A stretch of DNA of 62,857 bases from Halomonas jincaotanensis. GTDB lineage: Bacteria; Pseudomonadota; Gammaproteobacteria; Pseudomonadales; Halomonadaceae. Positions 8,378-16,050 of the stretch are shown one piece after another. Where the stretch lies: assembly GCF_018448785.1 (NCBI RefSeq), contig NZ_JAHCLU010000023.1, positions 1-62,857 on the forward strand, in the 5' to 3' direction. The notes beneath the pieces were generated by a model. The model was given only the letters and a program-made list of their open reading frames with translations. It was not told where the DNA came from and did not search any database. Made by a program: the position numbers and the translations under genes. Within the stretch, counting starts at the first letter, position 1. Every line of letters starts with the position of its first letter.

Positions 8378-9109
8378 ATGCCGATTCGATCGCTGAGGGG
8401 GGCCGTAACCGCCCTGCTGGCTGTGCTGATATTCATTACCGGGGCATGGGCACAGAGCAGCGGCCTGATAGACGATTTCAGTTTCTACTTGCCCGACGTG
8501 CAGTATCTGTTGGTCGGGCACCTGCAGCTGACGGCTATCTCGGGCGGCCTGGCCATCGCTGTCGCCATACCGTTGGGGATATTGCTGTCGCGCCCCAGCA
8601 TGGCCAAGGTGGCGGAGTCGCTGATGCAGGTGTTGAACGTCGGCACCACGATTCCCACCCTGGCCGTTCTCGCCCTATCGATGAGCTTTCTGGGCATCGG
8701 CATCGTCCCGGCCGTCTTCGGCCTGTTCGTCGCCACGCTGTTGCCGATTGCACGCAACACCTACGTGGGCCTGAAGGGGGTGTCGCCGGCGCTGATGGAG
8801 GCCGCCGCCGGGATCGGCATGTCGCCGACCCAGCGCCTGTTCAGAGTTGAATTGCCCAACGCCCTTTACGTGATCTTTGCCGGCATCCGCACGGCCCTGG
8901 CGATTAATGTCGGCACCGTGCCGCTGGCGTTTCTCATTGGGGCGGGGGGCCTCGGCGAGCTAATCTTTACCGGCATCGACCTTTACGACACGGTGATGAT
9001 GCTTTCCGGTGCCATTCCCACGGCATTGCTGGCGATCGTCGTCGATGCCTTGGTCGCGACCATCGCGTTTCTTGTCGTGCCGCGTGGGGTCAATCCCGCG
9101 CGTGCCTGA
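8378..9109 (+). CDS. Osmoprotectant ABC importer, permease 2 (OsmY/YehY-like)
   Basis: A 243-residue BPD-type permease with an EAA loop (ALMEAAAGIGMSPTQRLFRVELPNALY). It has an extra N-terminal hydrophobic segment resembling a signal peptide (residues 1-26), followed by a short periplasmic stretch before the channel helices. This layout is typical of the second permease in the OsmF/OpuC-type systems. The start is preceded by AAGGAG at nine bases. It would pair with the 6487-7152 permease. Confidence 0.87.
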   Translation: MPIRSLRGAVTALLAVLIFITGAWAQSSGLIDDFSFYLPDVQYLLVGHLQLTAISGGLAIAVAIPLGILLSRPSMAKVAESLMQVLNVGTTIPTLAVLALSMSFLGIGIVPAVFGLFVATLLPIARNTYVGLKGVSPALMEAAAGIGMSPTQRLFRVELPNALYVIFAGIRTALAINVGTVPLAFLIGAGGLGELIFTGIDLYDTVMMLSGAIPTALLAIVVDALVATIAFLVVPRGVNPARA

Positions 9110-9154
9110 CATTCCTTTGAAACAACGCCAATCGACAAGCAGGAGACAAACAAT

Positions 9155-10036
9155 ATGATTAAGACATTGACGACCACCCTGACCGGCCTCGCCCTGGCCA
9201 GCAGCGTGACCGCCGCTCAGGCCGAGATCGTGGTGGGCGGCAAGAACTTCACCGAGCAGCAGATCCTGACCAGCATGACGGCCCAGTACCTCGAAGGGTT
9301 GGATTATGATATCGAAAAGCGCGCCGGAATGGGCTCGGCCATCCTGCGACAGGCACAGGAGAATGGTCAGATCGACATGTACTGGGAATACACCGGTACG
9401 TCACTGATCAACTATAACGACGTCACCGAGCCGCTGTCGCCGGACGAGACCTACGCGCGCGTCAAGGAACTGGACGGCGAAAAAGGCCTGGTCTGGCTCG
9501 AGCCGTCCAATGCCAACAACACCTATGCCCTCGCCATGCGTGAGGATGATGCCGAGGAGCGAGGCATCGAAACGCTGACCGATCTGGCCGAGGCGGTCAA
9601 CGGCGGCGAGGAGCTGAGCTTCGCGCTGAATGCTGAATTCTATGCACGCGAGGATGGCTGGCGCCCGCTGCTGGAGGCCTATGACTTCCGTGTCAGCCGC
9701 GGCGATATCCAGCGCATGGACACCGGCCTGGTCTATCCGGCGCTGCGCGATGGCGATGTCGAGGTCGGCCTGGTGTTCGCAACGGATGGGCGTATTCCGG
9801 CCTTCGACTTCCGCGTTCTCGAAGACGATGAAGGCTTCTTCCCCGCCTACGCCCTGACCCCGGTGGTGCGCCAGGAGACGCTGGATGAGAACCCGGACCT
9901 CGCCGAGCAGATGAACAAGCTGTCGGCGCTGCTTGACGACGACACCATGGCCGAGCTCAACGCTCGCGTCGACGTGGAGCGCGAGACCATCGAGGATGTG
10001 GCCGAGTCCTTCCTGAAAGACAACGAGCTGATGTAA
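9155..10036 (+). CDS. Glycine betaine/osmoprotectant-binding protein (OsmF/OpuCC-like)
   Basis: A 293-residue periplasmic solute-binding protein with signal peptide (residues 1-23, ending AQAE) and an OpuAC-type fold. The start of the mature protein, IVVGGKNFTEQQILTSMTAQYL, is characteristic of the quaternary-ammonium-binding family, as is IDMYWEYTGTSL. The mature protein is strongly acidic, as expected for a halophile periplasm. AGGAG lies eight bases before the ATG. It is the last gene of the importer operon and is followed by a strong terminator. The substrate could be betaine, choline or another betaine-like solute such as DMSP. Confidence 0.88.
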   Translation: MIKTLTTTLTGLALASSVTAAQAEIVVGGKNFTEQQILTSMTAQYLEGLDYDIEKRAGMGSAILRQAQENGQIDMYWEYTGTSLINYNDVTEPLSPDETYARVKELDGEKGLVWLEPSNANNTYALAMREDDAEERGIETLTDLAEAVNGGEELSFALNAEFYAREDGWRPLLEAYDFRVSRGDIQRMDTGLVYPALRDGDVEVGLVFATDGRIPAFDFRVLEDDEGFFPAYALTPVVRQETLDENPDLAEQMNKLSALLDDDTMAELNARVDVERETIEDVAESFLKDNELM

Positions 10037-10078
10037 CATCGTCAACCCATATGACGCGTCGCCATCACGACGTTTACC

Positions 10079-10107
10079 AGAAGGCCGCCCCGGGGCGGCC
10101 TTCTTTC
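10079..10107 (+). terminator. Rho-independent terminator of the osmoprotectant operon
   Basis: A perfect 13+13 inverted repeat (AGAAGGCCGCCCC / GGGGCGGCCTTCT) 43 bases after the binding-protein gene, with a short pyrimidine/T-rich tail (CTTCTTTC). Confidence 0.85.
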
Positions 10108-10113
10108 ATGTAC

Positions 10114-10153
10114 GTTTGAGAGCTGTCCCATAGGGTTTGAGAGTTTTCCCATG
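10114..10153 (+). repeat. Imperfect direct repeat overlapping the nitrilase start
   Basis: Two copies of a 19-base unit (GTTTGAGAGCTGTCCCATA and GTTTGAGAGTTTTCCCATG) lie 21 bases apart; the second ends in the ATG of the nitrilase gene. A two-turn period is compatible with a regulator-binding site, but a simple tandem duplication explains it equally well. Confidence 0.5.
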
Positions 10154-10993
10154 CATTACCAGGATACGCTGCGCGTTGGCGCCGCTCAGATCAACACCTC
10201 ACTGGGTGATATCAACCTCAACCTGGAACGCCATCTCGAGATGATTGCCGAGGCCCGGGAGCGCCAGCTGGCGTTGCTGGTGTTTCCTGAGCTCTCACTG
10301 ACCGGCTACGGGCTGGGCAGCGACGTAATGCAGGTGGCCATGCCGCTGGAGGATCCGCTGCTCGCCCGGCTGGCTCGGGCCGCCGGCGAGATGCAGGCGG
10401 TAGTGGGCTTCGTCGAGGAGGCAAGCCCCGGGGAGTACTACAACGCCCTGGCCATCCTCCAGGATGGGGAGATCGTCGCGGTGCATCGCAAGCTCAACCT
10501 GCCGACCTACGGCGGGCTTGAAGAAGGCAAATGGTTCACCCACGGCAACGCGCTAACGCAGACCACCGTGCGCCCTGGCTGGTCGGCCACTCAGCTGATC
10601 TGTGCCGATCTGTGGAATCCAGCGCTGGTGCATGCCGCCCTGCTGCCCCGCCCCACCGTGCTTTGCGCGCCGATCAATTCGGCCAGCGGCATCGTCAGCG
10701 AGGCGTTCTCCAATGAGCAGAACTGGGCGCTCAACCTGCATTTTTACGCCATGACCTACGGCACGCCGGTGATCATGGCCAACCGCTACGGCAGCGAGGG
10801 CAAGAATCACTTCTGGGGTGGCTCGCGCATCCTGGGGCCGCGCGGCGAACGGCTGGCCGAGGCCGAGGACCGCGAGATGCTGATTACCGCCGAGCTTTCA
10901 CGCACCGCCATCGCCAAGGCACGCTTCGAGCTGCCTACCCTGCGCGACGCCGACACCCCGCTGATCCGCGAGCTGATGGCGGGGTATCGTTGA
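10151..10993 (+). CDS. Carbon-nitrogen hydrolase (nitrilase superfamily)
   Basis: A 280-residue enzyme with the Glu-Lys-Cys triad of the nitrilase superfamily: E47 (VFPELSL), K114 (HRKLNLP) and C151 (LICADLWNP). These enzymes hydrolyse nitriles or, more often, amides and N-carbamoyl compounds; the substrate cannot be read from the sequence. The start at 10151 lacks a normal ribosome-binding site. Fragments of a second, closely similar copy lie downstream at 11640-11690 and 11859-11920, indicating a former tandem duplication or recombination at this locus. Confidence 0.8.
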   Translation: MHYQDTLRVGAAQINTSLGDINLNLERHLEMIAEARERQLALLVFPELSLTGYGLGSDVMQVAMPLEDPLLARLARAAGEMQAVVGFVEEASPGEYYNALAILQDGEIVAVHRKLNLPTYGGLEEGKWFTHGNALTQTTVRPGWSATQLICADLWNPALVHAALLPRPTVLCAPINSASGIVSEAFSNEQNWALNLHFYAMTYGTPVIMANRYGSEGKNHFWGGSRILGPRGERLAEAEDREMLITAELSRTAIAKARFELPTLRDADTPLIRELMAGYR

Positions 10994-11040
10994 TCGAACG
11001 TGCCAGTTCATTGCGTTGTCGGGCTAGCTGGACCAGAATA

Positions 11041-11055
11041 TACCAATAATTGGTA
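11041..11055. promoter_or_regulatory. Palindrome upstream of parDE, probable autoregulatory operator
   Basis: A perfect 15-base palindrome, TACCAAT-A-ATTGGTA, lies 15 bases before the parD start. ParD antitoxins repress their own operon by binding such sites. Confidence 0.65.
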
Positions 11056-11069
11056 CTGCGAGGTGCGCC

Positions 11070-11309
11070 ATGACAAAGAACACCAGCATCACTCTAGGCC
11101 AGCATTTTGATATGTTCATCACTGAACAGCTCGACAGCGGTCGATACAGCTCAACCAGCGAGATCGTCCGCGCAGGGTTGCGACTGCTCGAGGAATCTGA
11201 AACCCGCCTGACTAAACTCCGCAAATCGCTCAAGGAAGGTGAAGACAGCGGCTTTGAAGACTATTCCTATGACGCATTCGTCAATGAGTTGGACAACGAA
11301 AGTCGCTAA
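11070..11309 (+). CDS. parD: ParD-family antitoxin
   Basis: A 79-residue type II antitoxin. The N-terminal RHH domain (ITLGQHFDMFITEQLDSGRY) is followed by SSTSEIVRAGLRLLEE, the most conserved ParD motif, and an acidic C-terminal tail that would cover the toxin. GAGGTG precedes the ATG. It overlaps the toxin start by one base (TAATG), so translation is coupled. This is the only complete toxin-antitoxin pair in the window. Confidence 0.9.
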   Translation: MTKNTSITLGQHFDMFITEQLDSGRYSSTSEIVRAGLRLLEESETRLTKLRKSLKEGEDSGFEDYSYDAFVNELDNESR

Positions 11310-11605
11310 TGCCGAATTTCAAGCTTTCAAGGAAAGCCAAGGCTGACCTCAAGGGCATTGCACGCTACACGGAGCGGGAATGGGGGCGTGATCAACGAAA
11401 TCACTATGTCCTTCAATTCGATGAAAGCTTTCATCTTCTCGGGGGAAATCCGGGAATCGGCCAACCTAGTGACGAGATCAGACTTGGCTACCGTCGATAC
11501 ACCCTAGGAAGCCATGTCATTTTCTATCGGCATTCCCGGGGAAATGTAGTTGAAATCATCCGCATCCTGCACCAACGCATGTTGCCAGACGAGCACTTGC
11601 TGTAA
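11309..11605 (+). CDS. parE: ParE/RelE-family toxin
   Basis: A 98-residue toxin of the ParE fold: N-terminal FKLSRKAKADLKGIARYTEREWG, and the later core YRRYTLGSHVIFYRHSRGNVVEIIRILHQRM. Chromosomal ParE toxins poison DNA gyrase. All core elements are present, so the pair is probably functional. It probably stabilises this accessory segment, which is otherwise full of broken toxin-antitoxin genes. Confidence 0.9.
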   Translation: MPNFKLSRKAKADLKGIARYTEREWGRDQRNHYVLQFDESFHLLGGNPGIGQPSDEIRLGYRRYTLGSHVIFYRHSRGNVVEIIRILHQRMLPDEHLL

Positions 11606-11639
11606 AGGGGAACGCTTGCGGTTCAGACACCGGACTGGG

Positions 11640-11690
11640 CCGGCATCTTCAGCGAGGCGTTCTCCAACGAGCAAAACTGCTGGGCTAGTT
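11640..11690 (+). pseudogene. Nitrilase gene fragment (internal part of a second copy)
   Basis: About 45 bases starting GGCATCTTCAGCGAGGCGTT repeat, with few differences, the region around base 10687 of the intact nitrilase gene (coding SGIVSEAFSNEQNW). There is no open frame around it. It marks the left edge of a HigA insertion in a former nitrilase paralogue. Confidence 0.6.
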
Positions 11691-11858
11691 ATGCAGCGTG
11701 TAATGGTTTTATTCGGTCGACTTCCTCCTTGACCGTTCGCGCTGCAATCCATAAATCAACCGCACGCTGTGCATTCAACCAGAACTCCGGAGAATTGCCA
11801 AACAAGCGAGCAAGTCGAAGTGCCATTTCAGGACTAAGCGCATGACGCTCGCGCACTG
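11689..11858 (-). pseudogene. higA: HigA-family antitoxin, C-terminal fragment
   Basis: About 55 residues, including ALSPEMALRLARLFG and SPEFWLNAQRAVDLW, are the highly conserved C-terminal half of HigA antitoxins. The N-terminal half is missing: upstream of about 11858 the frame reads antisense to a nitrilase fragment. An open frame from 11973 joins the two, but that N-terminus is meaningless. No HigB toxin is nearby. Confidence 0.65.
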
Positions 11859-11920
11859 CGAACGGCTGGCCGAGGCCAACACCCCGCTGATCCGCGAGCT
11901 GATGGCGGGCTATCGTTAGC
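11859..11920 (+). pseudogene. Nitrilase gene fragment (3' end of a second copy)
   Basis: GCGAACGGCTGGCCGAGGCC repeats the intact gene near 10846-10867. It is joined directly to a copy of its last 50 bases (encoding TPLIRELMAGYR and the stop), with roughly 85 intervening bases deleted. Together with 11640-11690 it shows that a paralogous nitrilase gene was broken here and the HigA scrap inserted or recombined into it. Confidence 0.65.
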
Positions 11921-11932
11921 TGAGCTACTTGT

Positions 11933-12142
11933 TCACTCCCACTCAATCTTGAGATCTTTATGCGATTGGGCACAATCTCTGAGATAGAGGTTTATGAGGC
12001 TCTGGTAAGGAAGGTCTTTTTCATCGGCAAGCTTCTTGAAATACTCAATAGTATCTTCGTCGAGCCTTAACGTGACCTGCTTTTTGAGCTTTCTAGCATA
12101 TGAATTCTTGACCGAATCGCAAAAATCATAATGATCACACAT
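11933..12142 (-). CDS. brnA: BrnA-family antitoxin
   Basis: A 69-residue CopG-like antitoxin. The motif KKQVTLRLDEDTIEYFKKLA, followed by LPYQSLINLYLRDCA, is typical of BrnA, the antitoxin of the RelE-like ribonuclease BrnT. The ATG at 12142 overlaps the end of the BrnT frame, the normal BrnT-BrnA arrangement; ATGs at 12157 and 12172 would extend it without similarity. The toxin gene upstream is truncated, so only the antitoxin remains whole. Confidence 0.75.
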   Translation of the reverse strand: MCDHYDFCDSVKNSYARKLKKQVTLRLDEDTIEYFKKLADEKDLPYQSLINLYLRDCAQSHKDLKIEWE

Positions 12143-12244
12143 GCCTGTACCCTTCATAAATCTTTCGTTCACGCTTGTCAGCTTTACGCGCGGAGATGAT
12201 CCGTATAGCTTCGCCAGCTCTATAAGGGATCATAATAAAGGGAC
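12135..12244 (-). pseudogene. brnT: BrnT toxin, C-terminal remnant
   Basis: A frame ending at 12135 reads IRIISARKADKRERKIYEGY, the conserved C-terminal signature of BrnT toxins. Only about 35 residues remain; the catalytic N-terminal two thirds are absent between here and the M24 gene. The call rests on family similarity over a short span plus the adjacent brnA. Confidence 0.6.
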
Positions 12245-12311
12245 CTGCTGCTGACCACGCTCTTCCGGGGCAGGATGGGCGCGGTCATATTCCGTCATCG
12301 CGCTGCTGGCC

Positions 12312-13595
12312 TCAGAACTCGCGGCCCAGCAGCGCCTCGCTGAAGGGGTAGCGGCTGAGCTTCTCGATGCCGGTCTCGGTGACCAAGACCTCCTCCTCGA
12401 GCTTGACGCCGTCGGCACCGCCGACTTCGCCGATATAGCTTTCCACCGAGACCACCATGCCGGGCTCCAGCTCACCATCCTTGGAGAAGCGGTCGAAATC
12501 CATGTGATGGGCGACCAGTGGCGTTTCGCCGTGCATGCCGACGCCGTGGATGATCGAGGGGTAACGGCGATCAAGGAAGCGCTCGGGGATCTTCCAGGCG
12601 CGTTCGGCGATCTCGCGGTAACTGATCCCCGGCTTGAGAATCGCCATATTATGATGCACCTGTTCATAGGCCATCCGGTACAGGCTCTGTTGGTAACCGG
12701 TCGGCTTGCCTGGCCCGACGTGGAAGGTGCGCGAAAAGTCGGAGTAGTAGCCATGGCAACCGATGGTATCGGTATCCAGCGCGACCAGTTCGCCGGGGCG
12801 AATCACCCGATCGCTGGCCTCGTTGAACCAGGGATTGGTGCGCGGCCCGGAGGACAACAGACGGGTTTCGATGAACTCGCCGCCCTGCTTGATGACGTTG
12901 CCGTACATGATCGCGAACAGGTCGTTCTCGGTGAGCCCCGGCTTGATCGCCGCTTCCACTTCCGCCACCGCCGCTTCGCTGCCGGCCATCGATTGCGCCA
13001 GGCAGGCGACCTCTTCCGGCGTCTTGATGCGACGGCAGTGCAGGGTGTCCTGCATGCAGTCGAACACGTCCAGGCCCTGGGCCTCGAGCGAGCGCGCCAG
13101 GTTCAAGGTGCAGCGGTCGAGACCGACCTTGCAGTTGCCCTTGCCGTGGGCATTGACCAGTTCGGCGATCTCGATGCCGAAAGGGTCGGACGACAGGTTG
13201 TCACGCTGGTTGACGGCGGACCACACCACCTTGGAGGTGCGCGCCTCGTCGATCGTCTCGAGCCAGGTCGATATATGGGCGCTGCCCGGGTACTCGAAGA
13301 GGATGATCGGGCCGTCCAGCGGCACGTAGATGTAGCGCGTGGAATTGCGCAGGAAGTAGCCGAACATGTTGCGCGAGCCGGTGGCGTAGCGCTGGTTGTT
13401 CGGGTCGAAGAGTACTACCGCCGCATAGCCCTGCTCAGCCATCATGTTGCGCAGCCTCGCCAGGCGTCCGGCGCGCAGCTGCTTGGGGTCGAAGGCCGTG
13501 GGGATGCTGTCGCCGTTGCCCATCGGGGCGGAGGGGACCACCGGGATGCTATCCGGCTCGCGATCGGAAAGCTGCTCGAATTCTACTTGGTTCAT
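12312..13595 (-). CDS. M24-family metalloenzyme, DddP-like
   Basis: A 427-residue pita-bread-fold protein. It resembles the DMSP lyase DddP more than the prolidases: IKQGGEFIETRLLSSGPRTN and the region around HGVGMHGETPLVAHH are DddP-like. All six metal-ligand positions known from DddP appear present: D274, D276, D286, H350, E385 and E400. DddP cleaves dimethylsulfoniopropionate to DMS and acrylate, but many relatives are uncharacterised. The adjacent dioxygenase and divergent LysR gene form an operon-like unit. The ATG at 13595 has a poor ribosome-binding site. A prolidase or other C-N/C-S hydrolase role is also possible. Confidence 0.7.
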   Translation of the reverse strand: MNQVEFEQLSDREPDSIPVVPSAPMGNGDSIPTAFDPKQLRAGRLARLRNMMAEQGYAAVVLFDPNNQRYATGSRNMFGYFLRNSTRYIYVPLDGPIILFEYPGSAHISTWLETIDEARTSKVVWSAVNQRDNLSSDPFGIEIAELVNAHGKGNCKVGLDRCTLNLARSLEAQGLDVFDCMQDTLHCRRIKTPEEVACLAQSMAGSEAAVAEVEAAIKPGLTENDLFAIMYGNVIKQGGEFIETRLLSSGPRTNPWFNEASDRVIRPGELVALDTDTIGCHGYYSDFSRTFHVGPGKPTGYQQSLYRMAYEQVHHNMAILKPGISYREIAERAWKIPERFLDRRYPSIIHGVGMHGETPLVAHHMDFDRFSKDGELEPGMVVSVESYIGEVGGADGVKLEEEVLVTETGIEKLSRYPFSEALLGREF

Positions 13596-13608
13596 TAAAA
13601 GTTTCGCC

Positions 13609-14511
13609 TTAATCCTGGAGATTGTCGCTGCGCTGCATGCCGTCCTTGAGCAGCTGCTCGTGGATCGGTGCCATCCGCCCGAAGATGCGCTTGGCCCGCT
13701 CGGGACGACCGATGAAACCGGGCTCCTTGGCGTAGGCGAAGATCACCGTATGGCGCTCGCGGTCGCCCTCGACCGGCGTGACGCGGTGTAGCGAATAGCG
13801 ACCGAAGAAGATCTGTAGATCACCCGGTTGCAGCTCCAGCGATTTGAGCGTCAAACGATCGCCATCGATCACCCGCTCGACCGCGTCGAAGTTTTCGCCT
13901 TCGGGGCTGCGAATACCCGGCGAGTATTCGAAGCGCCCGCCGCCCTTGGCCTGCTTGGTCATCATGGTGACGATGAACTCGTTGGTATCGTAGTGCCAGG
14001 GATGCTGACAGCCTTCACGCAGCACATTGATCACCAGGCCCGCCAAAGGGTCGGCGTATTCATGGATGTCGTCCATGCCTACCACGGTGGCGATAAAACG
14101 CTGAAACTCAGGGCTTTGGTAGATCTGGCGAATGATGGTGCTGTCGTCGATACGGTCGCCGGCAACGAAGCCGTTAGTGCGGTCGCCGAAGCGGTTCATC
14201 GGATGCGTGGCCGGCAGCGAAGGATCGCCATCGGAATTGTAGGGGTTGGTCTCGTTCTGGTTGTAGTGCGCCTCGGGCGACAAGCGCACTGTTTCACGCT
14301 CCAGGCGGGCTAGCGCCGCTTCGGGCACGAAATGTTTGAGCACGATACAACCGTCGACCGCCAGCTGGCGACGGCACTCTTCGACCAGTTCGCGGCCCTG
14401 GGCCCCTTGCAGTGATGTAATGGGGTAGCGTTCGAGATCAATGAGCCCATCAAGCGAACGTGCTGGATCGTCAGTAATCGTGCTAGTGGAGCCTTCAGCG
14501 GGGAAAGACAT
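13609..14511 (-). CDS. Fe(II)/2-oxoglutarate oxygenase, ArpA/BesD-like
   Basis: A 300-residue oxygenase with a double-stranded beta-helix core. The iron triad appears as H173-Y-D175 (PWHYDTNEF) and H242 (LHRVTP), with a 2-oxoglutarate-binding Arg near residue 251. The facial Asp is kept, so hydroxylation is more likely than the halogenation carried out by BesD-type relatives, which lack it. MSFPAEG at 14511 is chosen as the start because AGGTG lies 8 bases upstream; the frame above it is not family-like. It lies 13 bases upstream of the DddP-like gene and probably shares its transcript. The substrate is unknown. Confidence 0.72.
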   Translation of the reverse strand: MSFPAEGSTSTITDDPARSLDGLIDLERYPITSLQGAQGRELVEECRRQLAVDGCIVLKHFVPEAALARLERETVRLSPEAHYNQNETNPYNSDGDPSLPATHPMNRFGDRTNGFVAGDRIDDSTIIRQIYQSPEFQRFIATVVGMDDIHEYADPLAGLVINVLREGCQHPWHYDTNEFIVTMMTKQAKGGGRFEYSPGIRSPEGENFDAVERVIDGDRLTLKSLELQPGDLQIFFGRYSLHRVTPVEGDRERHTVIFAYAKEPGFIGRPERAKRIFGRMAPIHEQLLKDGMQRSDNLQD

Positions 14512-14623
14512 AAGTCGACACCTGAACAGATAATAATAAATGACACACGAACAGAGTAGTCGGGGTTGATTGATCATAGAAATGAATGGTTGATATGAAA
14601 ATCATTTCGGGAAATCATAGGTT
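14512..14623. promoter_or_regulatory. Divergent promoter region, oxygenase / lysR
   Basis: A 112-base AT-rich gap between divergent genes. It contains the inverted repeat GAAATGA (14579-14585) / TCATTTC (14602-14608), separated by 16 bases, just before the lysR start. A LysR regulator would be expected to bind here and control both directions. Confidence 0.5.
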
Positions 14624-15499
14624 ATGGATACCGAACTTCTACGAGCCTTTGTCGCGGTGGCCGAGTGCGAGGGTTTCAGCGCGGCAGGTAAGATCATTAA
14701 CCGCACCCAATCCGCCATTAGCCTCCAGATCAAACGCCTGGAAGACCGCATGGGCGAATCGCTGTTCAAGCGCACGAGCCGCAGCGTATTACTGACTCCG
14801 GCAGGTGGCCGGCTGCTGCCTTACGCACGCCAGATCCTGAAGCTTCAGGACGAGGCCCAGCGCCTGCTTGGCGCCGAACGCAAAGGTGAGCTCATACGCC
14901 TGGGTATCTCCGAGGAGCAGGCCATTGCCTACCTGCCCGAGTTGTTGCCGCGCATGGCCGACTTGTTTCCGGAGGTACGCATTCAGGTCACCTGCGATAT
15001 CAGCGGCACCCTGGTCCGCCGCTTCCAGGAGGGTCTGCTGGATGCGGTACTCGCCGTACGCCATGCGCCCACCCAGACCGGGCAACTTCTCGGCCGTGAG
15101 CAAATGGTCTGGATCGCGGCCGACAACACGCGGCTCGACCGATGGGATAGCCTGCCCCTGGCGCTCAACCCCGAGGGCTGTATCTTTCGCGCCCACGCCT
15201 TTGCCGCCCTGGGCCGCACAAATCGCCAGTGGGACGTCTGCTATACCAGCCCATCACCCACCGCCATCAATATCGCCGTGCAGGCGGGCCTGGCGCTGAC
15301 CGTGAAGACGCCCCGCAGCGTGCCGACAGGATGTCGCATCGTGGGCGTGGAGGAAGGCCTTCCGGTGCTCGAGTATGTCGAGATCGAACTGCATCGAACC
15401 CCAGGGCAGATGAGTGAAGCCTTCACCACTTTTTGTGAAATCCTGACCAAGATAGTGACGAATGGGGATTCGCTAAAGAGCGTCGATCTGGGGGCTTGA
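14624..15499 (+). CDS. LysR-family transcriptional regulator
   Basis: A 291-residue LysR protein. The N-terminal winged helix reads TELLRAFVAVAECEGFSAAG and then TQSAISLQIKRLEDRMGESLF, followed by an effector-binding domain (residues about 90-290). It is divergent from the oxygenase-DddP-like pair, so it is their likely regulator, presumably responding to their substrate. The start ATG has only a weak AGG upstream. Confidence 0.88.
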   Translation: MDTELLRAFVAVAECEGFSAAGKIINRTQSAISLQIKRLEDRMGESLFKRTSRSVLLTPAGGRLLPYARQILKLQDEAQRLLGAERKGELIRLGISEEQAIAYLPELLPRMADLFPEVRIQVTCDISGTLVRRFQEGLLDAVLAVRHAPTQTGQLLGREQMVWIAADNTRLDRWDSLPLALNPEGCIFRAHAFAALGRTNRQWDVCYTSPSPTAINIAVQAGLALTVKTPRSVPTGCRIVGVEEGLPVLEYVEIELHRTPGQMSEAFTTFCEILTKIVTNGDSLKSVDLGA

Positions 15500-15564
15500 G
15501 GCTTGCCGCCTGGTGTCAGCGATGCCGCGATAGTTCTGTCGTTCTTTAGATCCCCTGTCTTCGC

Positions 15565-15680
15565 TTATATTTCCAGGAACTCCTTGGCGTCGTGCTCTTC
15601 CAGTTCCATGACCAGCGCGTGAATATGTGTGGCGCGTGCCTGGCCGATGGCGGGTAGCCGACAGGGTGACCTCCCCCTTT
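15565..15680 (-). pseudogene. Unidentified protein remnant (C-terminal end)
   Basis: A minus-strand frame ends ARATHIHALVMELEEHDAKE and a few more residues before TAA at 15565. The regular acidic/helical character looks like a real protein C-terminus rather than chance sequence, but I do not recognise the family. There is no start within a sensible distance. The remaining part of the gap 15500-16050 holds an AT-rich stretch (15800-15870) but no recognisable gene. Confidence 0.3.
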
Positions 15681-16050
15681 TAGAGTATTTGCAGGGCATG
15701 CGGCTGAAAATCTGGCCGATGCTAGCTAGTATGTGGGCTCCAAGGTTAGCGCCTGCTAACAGGCGTCCGGATCCTTGCCCTTAGCCGCCAAGAAAGTTAT
15801 TGCCAATGATTCAATCGGCTTGTTATTTTTATACAATATTTTGTTAATTTAAAAGTATTAAAAATACAAAGGTGTGGCGCTGTTGCCAAGGGCTCATTCG
15901 TCAGCCGAGGCAGTGCGGAGACGCTTCGCTGACCGACCCCATAAAGCGATCGCCGTTTTACACAGGGAGAATGGGCCTTTGTCGTCACTAAAAGCGCAAT
16001 ACCGCGTGCATTGGTTGACTGGACAGTTTTACGAACATAGCAGGGAGGTC

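Noticed and set aside
12504..13598. A 364-codon plus-strand frame opposite the DddP-like gene
   Set aside because: Shadow frame; the minus strand has all metal ligands of the family.
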